From: Candidatus Gastranaerophilales bacterium | GTDB lineage: Bacteria; Cyanobacteriota; Vampirovibrionia; Gastranaerophilales; Gastranaerophilaceae | DNA: 64,000 nt | Assembly (NCBI GenBank): GCA_910587175.1 | Contig: CAJULH010000004.1 | Location: forward strand, 1 to 64,000 | Direction: 5' to 3' | Shown: in pieces, positions 1-8,690 of the stretch | How positions within the stretch are numbered: position 1 is the stretch's first letter | How the letters are laid out: each line of letters starts with the position of its first letter | Notes under the pieces: model-generated | What the model was told of the DNA's origin: nothing | The model's database searches: none | What the model saw: only the letters and a program-made list of their open reading frames with translations | Translations under genes and position numbers: made by a program

Positions 1-267
1 GAGGATTTTCTTATATGGTCTTCAAGATTATTTAAACTTTCAAAATTATTTTGCAATTTTTATAAAATTCCGGAATTTTTAATTCTACGAGTATAATAAC
101 TTAAATATGGGGTTTATTTAACACTATCATAATATTTTTTTTACATTTTAGAATACTTAATTTATATTAATTTTTTGAAATCAGGGTATAATGGTTAAAG
201 GAAGGCTGTTTTAAAATATCCGGAATATTTAAACCGAAATTCTAAAACAGGACAACAATTTAAAAAG

Positions 268-1170
268 ATGAGTGTGAATAAAAAATCAAAAGAATATCTG
301 GATAATTTTAAAGATTATCTAAAGGAGGAGAAAAATTTCTCCGCCCACACCATCCGCGCATATTTGGCAGATGTTTTGACATTTTTAATCTGGGTGAATG
401 AGGCTGACATTGATGAGATTGATACCAAGAAATTTGGAGAATATCTTTATTTTATAGGACAACTGAATTATACAAAAACAACCATTGCAAGGAAAATCGC
501 CTCAATCAGGGCTTTTTACAAATTTTTATACATGGAAGAAATTATAGATTTTAACCCGACAGATGCAGTTTCAGGACCAAAAAGAACAAAAAACCTGCCA
601 AATTTTTTATCTGATGATGAAATTGAAACAATTTTAAGGAATGTCAAAATCTCAACACCGGCAGGCTTTAGAAACCGTGTAATATTTGAACTTTTATGGG
701 TATCCGGAATGCGTATCAGCGAGCTTTCCGGTTTAAATTATGAAAATTTAAATCTTGAACAAAATGAGATAACAGTATATGGAAAAGGTGCAAAAGAGCG
801 TATAGTCTTAATTCCGGACAGAACAAAAGAAAGCCTTAAAAACTATATTGAAAATGTTTCCGATATGATTTTTAAAACAAATAAAGGTGCTAAAAGCCCC
901 GTGTTTATTAATAATCACGGTTACAGGCTCCAAAACCAGAGTATAAGAAAAGCTTTGAGGGAAGTTGTAAATAATATTGAGATTTCAAAAAAAGTAACCC
1001 CGCACGTTTTCAGGCACTCTTTTGCAACAAGACTGCTTGAAAACGGAGCCGATTTAAGGGTGGTACAGGAATTATTGGGTCATGCCAGTATTGCAAACAC
1101 ACAAATCTACACCCATGTTTCAATTCAAAGGCTCAAAACGGTTTATGAAAAAACCCATCCCAGGGCGTAA
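268..1170 (+). CDS. Tyrosine recombinase, XerC/XerD family
   Basis: Cuts and rejoins DNA through a covalent 3'-phosphotyrosine; in Xer systems this resolves chromosome dimers at dif. The 300-residue length is normal for Xer proteins. An N-terminal SAM-like core-binding domain (about residues 8-90) is followed by the catalytic domain with all expected residues: R149 in SGMRISEL, K173 in YGKGAKER, H246-x-x-R249, H272 in LLGHAS and Y281 in QIYTH. The ATG is preceded by an A-rich stretch with no strong Shine-Dalgarno; a TATAAT at 187-192 may be its -10 box. It stands alone, 148 bp ahead of the Hxs cluster. Sequence alone does not let me choose between XerC and XerD, and no dif site or prophage is visible, so a housekeeping role is inferred. 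Confidence 0.92.
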   Translation: MSVNKKSKEYLDNFKDYLKEEKNFSAHTIRAYLADVLTFLIWVNEADIDEIDTKKFGEYLYFIGQLNYTKTTIARKIASIRAFYKFLYMEEIIDFNPTDAVSGPKRTKNLPNFLSDDEIETILRNVKISTPAGFRNRVIFELLWVSGMRISELSGLNYENLNLEQNEITVYGKGAKERIVLIPDRTKESLKNYIENVSDMIFKTNKGAKSPVFINNHGYRLQNQSIRKALREVVNNIEISKKVTPHVFRHSFATRLLENGADLRVVQELLGHASIANTQIYTHVSIQRLKTVYEKTHPRA

Positions 1171-1318
1171 AATTTTCAATACCGTTTGTGATAATTCGCT
1201 GACATGTTAATGTGATTTTACATTTACTTAATATAGTGTTGTAATTTTAATTCAAATAGTAAATAATATTATAATTACAATATGATTAATTATCATAAAA
1301 AACAAAAGGAGAATTCTC

Positions 1319-1609
1319 TTGCGCAATACTTTTAAAAGATTTTTAAGTTGTTTGTCGGTTTTAATGGTTTGTTTTATGTCTCACACGGGTGTTGAAGCAA
1401 AAATGTTTGCAGCACCGCAAATTTCAAACATTATCCAAACAGGTGAAACGGTTCAAAATAATAAAAAAGATTTCATACTCTACGATGGTGCCGGTTTAAT
1501 AAGCAGTTCAAGCGAAAATGAACTTATCGCAGGACATTATTCCCATCGTTCACACTATTCCCACAGTTCTCACAGCTCGCATCATTCACACTATTCTTCA
1601 AGATATTAG
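1319..1609 (+). CDS. hxsA: His-Xaa-Ser repeat protein HxsA (modified precursor peptide)
   Basis: Predicted substrate of the His-Xaa-Ser radical-SAM modification system. The 96-residue product has a Sec-type signal peptide (basic start RNTFKR, hydrophobic core to about residue 20, likely cleavage after GVEA), a neutral linker, and at its extreme C-terminus seven uninterrupted His-Xaa-Ser triplets (residues 73-93, bases 1535-1597; Xaa = Y, R, Y, S, S, H, Y). The start is TTG at 1319, supported by a clear AAGGAG seven bases upstream and by the signal peptide beginning there. hxsD follows 12 bases later. HxsA families were named from this repeat and the linked maturases; the chemical product is, to my knowledge, unknown. 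The TTG start may hold down precursor levels (inference). Confidence 0.9.
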   Translation: MRNTFKRFLSCLSVLMVCFMSHTGVEAKMFAAPQISNIIQTGETVQNNKKDFILYDGAGLISSSSENELIAGHYSHRSHYSHSSHSSHHSHYSSRY

Positions 1610-1621
1610 AGCATAGCAGGT

Positions 1622-1891
1622 ATGGAATATAAATTTTCTAAAACTGTTTTTTCAAAAGAATGTATATTGAAAACAGTGTATTTGTGGCAGGAAAAATTTA
1701 CAATAAAAATTTTAGAAGACGGATTTAATTATCTTCTGGAAATTACACCTAAAAATTCCGGTAATATTTTTGATATAAATACTTTCACCAAAGAACTGGA
1801 AGAACAGGAACTCAGAGAAAAATTAAATTTACAATTCGGCAGTCTAAGAGATTCTATCTATAAAAAAGCTTTTGAGCATTTCGAGGGGTAA
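1622..1891 (+). CDS. hxsD: His-Xaa-Ser system protein HxsD
   Basis: An 89-residue protein sitting between the HxsA precursor and the two radical-SAM maturases, which is the usual place of HxsD. The family is short and carries a conserved segment near the middle resembling LLNDYxLRE; here the matching part is LEEQELREKL (about residues 59-68). No signal peptide, membrane segment or metal motif is seen, so it is likely a cytosolic accessory, perhaps a precursor-binding partner (inference; I do not know of an experimental function). The gene follows hxsA by 12 bases and ends three bases before hxsB, which points to one transcript. Recognition rests on context plus the short motif. Confidence 0.82.
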   Translation: MEYKFSKTVFSKECILKTVYLWQEKFTIKILEDGFNYLLEITPKNSGNIFDINTFTKELEEQELREKLNLQFGSLRDSIYKKAFEHFEG

Positions 1892-1894
1892 AAA

Positions 1895-3352
1895 ATGGAA
1901 GAATATATCTTATTACCCTTCAATTTCAAGCAATTTGACAATGACACAGTTTTGCTTGTAAACCAAGCCGGAGAGCATTTATTTTTGCCTTTGGATATAT
2001 TTAAAGCTTTTTATGATAAAAAACTGGAACAAGCAAGCAAATATTATAAAGCTTTAAAGGCAAAGCATTTTTTAACCACAGAACAGGAAAAAAATATTGT
2101 TCTTAATATGCTTGCAACAAAACTCAGAACAAGAAAAGCCTATATTTCTGATTTTACAAGCCTGCATATGATTGTTGCAACACTTAGATGTAATTGCTTA
2201 TGCAAATATTGCCATGCTTCAAGTGTTGATATAGATTCAAAAAATTATGATATGGACTTTGATACGGCAAAGAAAACTATTGATATGATATTCCAAACCC
2301 CGTCTATGGATATTAAAATAGAATTTCAGGGCGGCGAACCGCTTTTAAACTGGGAAATCATTAAGCAAAGTATTTTATATGCAGAATTTTTAAACAAATT
2401 TGCAAAGAAAAATGTCGGCTTTGTAATCTGCACAAACCTTATGCAGATTACAAGAGAACAAATAAGCTTTTTTAAAAAACATTGTGTTGAAATATCAAGC
2501 TCTCTTGATGGTCCGAAAGAATTACATGATTGCAACAGAAAATCAAGAATATTGGATAGCTCCTATGATGCTTTTGTAAAAAATTCAAAAGAAGTAAATA
2601 AAATTCTTGGAAATGGCGGCTGTTCACCTTTGCTTACAATTACAAAAACCAATATTAATAAACTGCACAGTGTAATTGATGAATATATAAATTTAGGGTT
2701 TAATAATGTTTTTTTAAGAGCCCTGAATCCTTACGGTAATGCTATTCAAAATAAGGAAAATTTGGATTACACAACGGAAGAATTTACAGAAGCATATAAG
2801 GATGCGCTTGATTATATAATTAAATTAAATAAAAAGGGTGTAAATTTTATAGAGTGCTACACAACACTGTTTTTGAGCAGAATACTAACCCCGTTTTCAA
2901 CAGGTTTTGTAGATTTGCAATCTCCGTCGGGTGCCGGAATATCCGGTGTTATTTACAATTATGATGGTAAAATATACCCTGCAGATGAAGCAAGGATGCT
3001 TGCAAGGATGGGGGACGATTATTTTTGTATGGGAACAGTAGACGACAGCTATGACAAAGTATTCAACGGTAAAATTATAAAAGATATAGTAAAAAATTCC
3101 TGCGTTGAAACAATGCCTGTATGCTCCGAGTGCGTATATCAGCAATATTGCGGGGCAGATGTTATAAGAAATTATCTGGAAACAAAAGATTTAATGGGCT
3201 ACAGACTGCAAAGCGGTTTTTGCAGAAAAAATAAGTTAATACTTGACCATATATTCTCCATTTTGAAGAAAAATGATGAAGAAACTATGGATATTTTCTG
3301 GTCTTGGATAACGAGACGAAATTACGGAGATTTAAAGCTTGAAAAAAATTAA
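1895..3352 (+). CDS. hxsB: His-Xaa-Ser system radical SAM maturase HxsB
   Basis: Radical-SAM enzyme predicted to modify the HxsA repeats. The 485-residue length suits HxsB. The [4Fe-4S]/SAM motif CxxxCxxC is present at C99, C103 and C106 inside RCNCLCKYCHASS, with an extra C101. A GGEP motif for SAM binding follows (EFQGGEPLL). The C-terminal third is SPASM-like, with clustered cysteines in PVCSECVYQQYCGAD and a later SGFCRKN, suggesting auxiliary Fe-S clusters as in peptide-modifying maturases. An N-terminal part before residue 90 could be the precursor-recognition region. Its ATG follows a GAGGGG Shine-Dalgarno and lies three bases after hxsD; the end overlaps hxsC by 14 bases, implying translational coupling of the paired maturases. 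Confidence 0.9.
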   Translation: MEEYILLPFNFKQFDNDTVLLVNQAGEHLFLPLDIFKAFYDKKLEQASKYYKALKAKHFLTTEQEKNIVLNMLATKLRTRKAYISDFTSLHMIVATLRCNCLCKYCHASSVDIDSKNYDMDFDTAKKTIDMIFQTPSMDIKIEFQGGEPLLNWEIIKQSILYAEFLNKFAKKNVGFVICTNLMQITREQISFFKKHCVEISSSLDGPKELHDCNRKSRILDSSYDAFVKNSKEVNKILGNGGCSPLLTITKTNINKLHSVIDEYINLGFNNVFLRALNPYGNAIQNKENLDYTTEEFTEAYKDALDYIIKLNKKGVNFIECYTTLFLSRILTPFSTGFVDLQSPSGAGISGVIYNYDGKIYPADEARMLARMGDDYFCMGTVDDSYDKVFNGKIIKDIVKNSCVETMPVCSECVYQQYCGADVIRNYLETKDLMGYRLQSGFCRKNKLILDHIFSILKKNDEETMDIFWSWITRRNYGDLKLEKN

Positions 3353-4451
3353 AGGCGATATAAAAAATATTAAAAACACAATATATGGCAGTTTTACATA
3401 TAAAAATAACCCTTTTAAACAAAACCGTATAGTAAAATGCAGTAAAATTCCGTTGTTTACATTTGGTGCAAAGGGTTTTATTGTTACAAAAGAAATAAAA
3501 TATATTCCAAAAAATGTTCCGGTACTTATAAGCGATGAAAAAATAAATTTTGAAGAAAATGACATTATAAGTCTGACTCCAGCCGGAGATTGCGTATGCG
3601 TCTGGGAGACAAATTCCCCGCATAACGGTTTATATGTGACAGACCTTTGTAATTCAAAATGCATAATGTGCCCTCAAATCGAAAACGGAACTTCAAGATA
3701 TGATGAGTGTTTAAAAATTTTAGATAATATAGATTTAAAAAATTGCGAAAGTATAGGAATAACAGGCGGAGAACCAACACTGGAACCGGATAAACTGGCA
3801 GCATTGCTGCATAAAATTTCAAAACTTTCAAAAAACCAAAAAGTACATATCCTCACAAACGGAAGAAACTTCTCAAACGAAGACAATGCAATAAAATTTT
3901 CTAATTTAAAAAATATTGATATTTCCTGGGGAATTCCTTTGTATTCAAACATTTCAGAAGAACACGATTACATAGTAGGAATAAAAGGCGCATTCAAAGA
4001 AACAATGCAAGGTTTATACAATCTTGCAAAACACAGGCAAAAAATAGAGATAAGAATTGTTATAATGAGACAAAATTATAAAATTTTAAAAGATATTGCA
4101 CAATACATATACAGAAATCTGCCTTTTATAACCCACGTAGCACTTATGGCTCTTGAATACCACGGAAGAGCTGAAGAAAATTACGACATAATTTCTATTG
4201 ACCCTGTTGAATATAAAGAAGAATTATACTCAGCCATAAAAAATTTCGTAAGATATAATATCCCTGCAGATGTATATAATCTGCCTTTATGCCTTGCAGA
4301 TAACAGAATTCATGAATTCTGCAAAGATAGTATTTCAACCTGGAAGAAAACATATACAGAAAAATGTAAAAACTGTACCAAAAAAGATATTTGCAGCGGG
4401 GTTTTCGAAACATCTTTTGTTCAAAGCGGCAACATAACCCCATATATTTAA
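3339..4451 (+). CDS. hxsC: His-Xaa-Ser system radical SAM maturase HxsC
   Basis: Second radical-SAM maturase of the Hxs pair. CxxxCxxC is at C104, C108 and C111 (TDLCNSKCIMCPQ), followed by ITGGEPT, the SAM-binding GGE motif. The C-terminus has further cysteines in EKCKNCTKKDICSG, a short auxiliary-cluster-like region. The 370-residue length matches HxsC. The start is TTG at 3339, overlapping the end of hxsB, with GGAG nine bases upstream. A hairpin just downstream (4455-4470) probably ends the hxsADBC transcript. Both maturases are intact, so the system is expected to be functional; which enzyme attacks which residue is not known. Confidence 0.9.
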   Translation: MKKIKGDIKNIKNTIYGSFTYKNNPFKQNRIVKCSKIPLFTFGAKGFIVTKEIKYIPKNVPVLISDEKINFEENDIISLTPAGDCVCVWETNSPHNGLYVTDLCNSKCIMCPQIENGTSRYDECLKILDNIDLKNCESIGITGGEPTLEPDKLAALLHKISKLSKNQKVHILTNGRNFSNEDNAIKFSNLKNIDISWGIPLYSNISEEHDYIVGIKGAFKETMQGLYNLAKHRQKIEIRIVIMRQNYKILKDIAQYIYRNLPFITHVALMALEYHGRAEENYDIISIDPVEYKEELYSAIKNFVRYNIPADVYNLPLCLADNRIHEFCKDSISTWKKTYTEKCKNCTKKDICSGVFETSFVQSGNITPYI

Positions 4452-4454
4452 AAC

Positions 4455-4480
4455 GGCTATCGATATAGCCATTATCTTTT
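4455..4480 (+). terminator. Likely terminator after hxsADBC
   Basis: GGCTAT-CGAT-ATAGCC forms a six-base stem with a four-base loop right after the hxsC stop, followed by ATTATCTTTT. The U-tract is weak, so termination may be partial, with some read-through into the adaptor gene at 4524. Confidence 0.55.
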
Positions 4481-4523
4481 CGGGTAATATTCTTAAATTT
4501 TGGATTTAATAAAATCTTTTTTA

Positions 4524-5654
4524 ATGAAAAGATTAATTTTAACATTTATTTTAATTTTAATTATATCACTTCCCCTTATTTCCTGCGCCAAAAAAGAACT
4601 TGCAGAATTACGGTTTGTTGAATATACAAAAATTGTGCCCGAAATTCCTGAAAACAAAAAAGAATTTTTCGGCTATATAAAGGCAGGCGGCGATATGGAA
4701 CTGAGCTTTGAGACGGCAGGAACTATAAAAAAGATAAACTTCACGGACGGTGATGCGGTAAGAAAAGGACAGGTAATAGCCGAAATTGATAACAAAATTT
4801 TTGAGCTTGAAGAAAAAGAAAACAGGTCAGCCCTTGCAGATGCATATGTTCAATATGAAAATGCAAAAAGCTATTACGAAAGAATAGATAAACTGCACAA
4901 AGTCGGCGGCATTTCAGACAACGACTGGGATAAAGCAAAAACCGAAATGCAATCAAGAGAGCACCAGATAGCAATATCAAAAGAACAGCTTGAAGCATCC
5001 AGAAAAAGGGTAAGCTATGGAAAACTTTATGCGCCGGATAATGGCATAATATTAAAAAAGTTAAAAGAAGAAAACCAATATACAGACCCCGGGCAAGCTG
5101 TTGTGATTTTTCAGGACAACAGAAAAAGTGAGGCTAAGATTTTTGTATCAGAAAAATACATAAACAGCTTTTATAAAGGAAAAGATGTTGAGATAAAGAC
5201 AGATGCACAAGATAACATAATATATGCAAACAACGGTCAGGAAGCCCCGCCGCAGCCAAAAACGGCAAAAATAAAAAGTATTACAAAAACAAGTATAGAC
5301 GAAGGAGCATACAGGGTAACGCTTATTTTTGACAAAAAATATCCCGAATTAAAAGACGGAATGGCAATAAGGGCGCTTGTAGAATTTACCCCGGGAAATG
5401 ATGACTTAAAAAAGATTATAAAACTTCCTCCAAATGCTGTTTTGGAGGATGAAAATTCAAGTTATGTATGGCTTTTAGAGGATATCAAAAATAATATTGC
5501 AAAGGTAAAAAGGCAAAACATTAAAACATTGGATATGATAGATGATTCAATAATTGTAGAAGGTTTAAGACGAAATGATTTGGTCGTTGTGAGGGGAGCA
5601 AATGAAATTATGGACGGACAAAAAGTAAAGATTAAAAGTCTTGAAACAGAATAA
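4524..5654 (+). CDS. Efflux RND transporter periplasmic adaptor lipoprotein (HlyD/AcrA family)
   Basis: Membrane-fusion protein that links an inner-membrane RND pump to an outer-membrane channel. I start at ATG 4524 because it opens directly with a signal peptide ending in the lipobox LISC (C21), which predicts lipid anchoring; an in-frame TTG at 4500 would put eight extra residues ahead of it. Features in order: barrel/lipoyl half (INFTDGDAVRKGQVIAEID), an alpha-helical hairpin with AYVQYENAKSYYERIDKL and the return helix, the second lipoyl half (LYAPDNGIIL), then beta-barrel and membrane-proximal domains (about 200-375). It lies 15 bases ahead of the RND gene, so the two form an operon. No TolC-type channel gene is nearby. 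Substrate cannot be read from sequence. Confidence 0.9.
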   Translation: MKRLILTFILILIISLPLISCAKKELAELRFVEYTKIVPEIPENKKEFFGYIKAGGDMELSFETAGTIKKINFTDGDAVRKGQVIAEIDNKIFELEEKENRSALADAYVQYENAKSYYERIDKLHKVGGISDNDWDKAKTEMQSREHQIAISKEQLEASRKRVSYGKLYAPDNGIILKKLKEENQYTDPGQAVVIFQDNRKSEAKIFVSEKYINSFYKGKDVEIKTDAQDNIIYANNGQEAPPQPKTAKIKSITKTSIDEGAYRVTLIFDKKYPELKDGMAIRALVEFTPGNDDLKKIIKLPPNAVLEDENSSYVWLLEDIKNNIAKVKRQNIKTLDMIDDSIIVEGLRRNDLVVVRGANEIMDGQKVKIKSLETE

Positions 5655-5669
5655 TATCTAAAAAACAAA

Positions 5670-8600
5670 ATGATAAATATAACTGAATTTTTTATAAAAA
5701 ATAAAATACTTTTAATAGTTTTAACCCTCATTCTATGTCTTGGGGGGATTTTTTCATACAGGGATATAAAAAGAAACGAAGATCCGGGGTTCAAAATAAG
5801 AACGGCGACAATAACTACGAAATGCCCGAATATGAACGCAAGGCAGGTGGATAAATATGTAAGCCAAAAGATTGAAGATGTAATTTTAGAAATGGACGAG
5901 GTTGAGCATATAAAGGTTCAGTCATACGACGGACTTTCAATGATATTTGTGGATGTTTATGAAACATATACAAATATTCAGCCGATTTGGGACAAACTCA
6001 GAAGAAAGGTGGACAAAATCCGCCCAAATCTTCCAAACGGACTTTCGCCATTTGTAAATGATGAATTTGCAGATGTTTACGGCACAATAATTGCAATGAC
6101 GGGCGATGGATACAGTTTTGCAGAATTAAAGGATATAGCAGATGATATAAAGGATGAATTTTTAACCCTCGATAATGTAGGAAAATCGGAATTAATGGGA
6201 GTGCAAAAGGAAGTTGTATATTTAAATTTCAATCCAAATGATGCAATAATCTATAAAATCAATCACGCACTTTTAAAAAATTATCTGCAAAAAACAAATA
6301 TTCTCGGGGTCGGAGGTTTTGTAGACACAGGCGGAAATAATATTTTAATCGAAGGAACAAGTAATTTTAATGAAATTGAAGATTTAAAAAACATTCCGGT
6401 TAGCATTCTTGGAAAAAGCATAAAATTATCAGATATTTACACAATAAAAAAAGGGTACGTTGATCCTCCTGAAAATATAATCCGCTCCAATGGCAAAGAT
6501 GCAATTCTTTTTATACTTTCCATGAAAGAAAACGGTAATATTTTAAAGTGGACAGAAGAAGTAAAAAAGGAGATAAAGCAGCTAAAAGCAAATTACCCAA
6601 TCGGCATAAATTTTGAAATTCAGGCGATGCAGGGAGAATACGTTAAAATTTTAACGGATAAGTTTACATCAAGCCTTATTCAAAGCGTTGTGATTGTGAT
6701 AGCCCTTGTGCTTTTTATTTTGGGTATAAAAACCGGGATAATCATAGGGGGGATTATTCTCTGCATCATTCTTTCCACAATTTTTATAATGGAAAAATCA
6801 GGGCTCGGGCTGGATAAGATTTCTTTAAGCGCCCTTATAATATCCCTTGGAATTTTAGTAGACAATTCAATTGTTGTTGCAGAAGGTGCTTTGCAAAATA
6901 TTAAAAACGCAGTTTCAAAAGATGAAATTCAAAATATAATAATTAAAACCACAAGAAATTTTCAGACTCCGCTTCTTTGCGTAAGTATAATCACATCTTT
7001 GGCATTTTTACCCATATATCTTGCAAAAAGCGCAGTCAGCGAATACGCATCAAGCCTGTTTAAGGTTGTTTTCATCACTTTGATGTTCAGCTGGTTTTAT
7101 TCAACCACACTGCTTCCATATTTAATTTTGACATTTTTAAAAAACAAAAAAACTGAAAACACCGGTGCGCAAAGCAAAAAGGAAATTAAAATTACAAAGT
7201 TTTTCGCGCCCCTTGTAAGATTCAGCATAAATAACCCGAAAAAGAGTGTGTTTGTTGCCGGAATGTTTTTAATATTTTCATTCCTTGTTTTTTCATTCGT
7301 ACCAAAAATCTTCTTCCCTGATTCAGACAGAAGTATGTTTGAAATCAGGGTAAATTTGCCTGAAACTGCAAATATTTTCAAAACAAAAGAAACCATTATA
7401 AAAATAGAAAATTTCATTAAAAATGAGCCAGAAATTAAAAATTTTTCAAGCTATATCGGAACATCCGCCCCAAGATACGTTTTATCATCAAGCCCCGTCG
7501 CAGACAGAAAAAACTTCGGGATGATACTTGTAAATACGGACAACTTCAGAACGGTTGATAAGAGTATTAAAAAAGTAAAAAAATTTATAAATGATAATTT
7601 TTCCGATGTAAATTCCGTTGTAAGAAAGGTGCCGCTTGGTCCCCCGTATGATGCGCCTGTTGAAATAAGAATATATGGTTACGAAGCTGATAAAATTTTT
7701 AAATATGTATACAGCCTGCAGGAAAAGTTAAAGAATATCCCGGGCGTTTACCTTGTCAAAAACGACTGGGGATATAAAACACCAAGAATCAGAATAAAGA
7801 TTGATAATGCACAGGCTTCAAGGTTAAATCTGACATCATATGATATTTTATCCTCTATAAGAGCATCGTACGAAGGAGAGCAGCTTTCAAGCTATTATGA
7901 AGATACAACAAATATTCCGATTATCTATAAAATGAGCGGCAATTTTATAAACACGGGCAATAATGTCAACTCCCTTGAAATATTATCGGAAGATGGAAAG
8001 GTTATCCCGGTTTCCCAGGCAGCAAAAACAGAGCTTAAATTTGAATATCCGAAAATATTCAGAAGGGACAACAGGGCAAATGTAACAATACAAGGGTGGA
8101 TAGATGAAACTACAACCGCAAATGCCGTAATAGAAAAGATGCTGCCAAAGCTGGATAAAACAAAATGGGAATTTGGCTACGGATACGAAATCGGGGGAAG
8201 TTATGAGAATTCAAAAAAAGGAAATAAATCCATAACAGATGAAATACCAACAGCATTTGGCGCCATACTTTTGATTTTAATCACACTCTTTAACGGTATT
8301 AAAAAACCTGTAATCATTGCTCTTTGCGCAGTAATGGCGCTCTCGGGCGCAAACATCGGGCTTTTTATTACTCATTCTTACTTTGGCTTTATGACATTTT
8401 TGGGATATATCTGCCTTGTCGGCATTGCAACAAACAACTGTGTCATTCTTTTGGATTCAATAAAAGGAAATGACAAATTTGAAATTCAAAAAGCTGTGCG
8501 CTCAAGGATAGTACCTGTTTTCCTGACTGCAGTAACTACAATAGGAGGAATGCTTCCCTTGTGGATAGGACGCGACCCGATGTTTTCTTCCCTTGCTATA

Positions 8601-8684
8601 TCAATAATTTTCGGACTTTTATCTTCAGTTTTAATAACACTACTTATAGCACCTGCACTTTATATTATTCTAAAAGCAGAATGA
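5670..8684 (+). CDS. RND-family efflux transporter permease subunit
   Basis: Proton-driven pump of the AcrB/HAE-like superfamily, 1004 residues with the usual two-fold repeat: an N-terminal membrane helix, a large periplasmic loop (about 35-330), a five-to-six-helix bundle, a second periplasmic loop (about 545-845), and a second helix bundle. The TM4 region reads LVDNSIVVAE: one Asp where AcrB has Asp-Asp, and the TM10 region reads GIATNNCVILLD, with Asn where AcrB has the relay Lys. Such variants are common among uncharacterised RND pumps, so the protein need not be defective. It is the second gene of the adaptor operon and ends six bases from the convergent bioF-like gene. Substrate unknown. 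Confidence 0.92.
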   Translation: MINITEFFIKNKILLIVLTLILCLGGIFSYRDIKRNEDPGFKIRTATITTKCPNMNARQVDKYVSQKIEDVILEMDEVEHIKVQSYDGLSMIFVDVYETYTNIQPIWDKLRRKVDKIRPNLPNGLSPFVNDEFADVYGTIIAMTGDGYSFAELKDIADDIKDEFLTLDNVGKSELMGVQKEVVYLNFNPNDAIIYKINHALLKNYLQKTNILGVGGFVDTGGNNILIEGTSNFNEIEDLKNIPVSILGKSIKLSDIYTIKKGYVDPPENIIRSNGKDAILFILSMKENGNILKWTEEVKKEIKQLKANYPIGINFEIQAMQGEYVKILTDKFTSSLIQSVVIVIALVLFILGIKTGIIIGGIILCIILSTIFIMEKSGLGLDKISLSALIISLGILVDNSIVVAEGALQNIKNAVSKDEIQNIIIKTTRNFQTPLLCVSIITSLAFLPIYLAKSAVSEYASSLFKVVFITLMFSWFYSTTLLPYLILTFLKNKKTENTGAQSKKEIKITKFFAPLVRFSINNPKKSVFVAGMFLIFSFLVFSFVPKIFFPDSDRSMFEIRVNLPETANIFKTKETIIKIENFIKNEPEIKNFSSYIGTSAPRYVLSSSPVADRKNFGMILVNTDNFRTVDKSIKKVKKFINDNFSDVNSVVRKVPLGPPYDAPVEIRIYGYEADKIFKYVYSLQEKLKNIPGVYLVKNDWGYKTPRIRIKIDNAQASRLNLTSYDILSSIRASYEGEQLSSYYEDTTNIPIIYKMSGNFINTGNNVNSLEILSEDGKVIPVSQAAKTELKFEYPKIFRRDNRANVTIQGWIDETTTANAVIEKMLPKLDKTKWEFGYGYEIGGSYENSKKGNKSITDEIPTAFGAILLILITLFNGIKKPVIIALCAVMALSGANIGLFITHSYFGFMTFLGYICLVGIATNNCVILLDSIKGNDKFEIQKAVRSRIVPVFLTAVTTIGGMLPLWIGRDPMFSSLAISIIFGLLSSVLITLLIAPALYIILKAE

Positions 8685-8690
8685 CAAAGC

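Noticed and set aside
64..80. AAAATT-CCGG-AATTTT hairpin near the left edge as a terminator
   Set aside because: The stem is only A-T pairs around CCGG; too weak to support without knowing the gene to the left.
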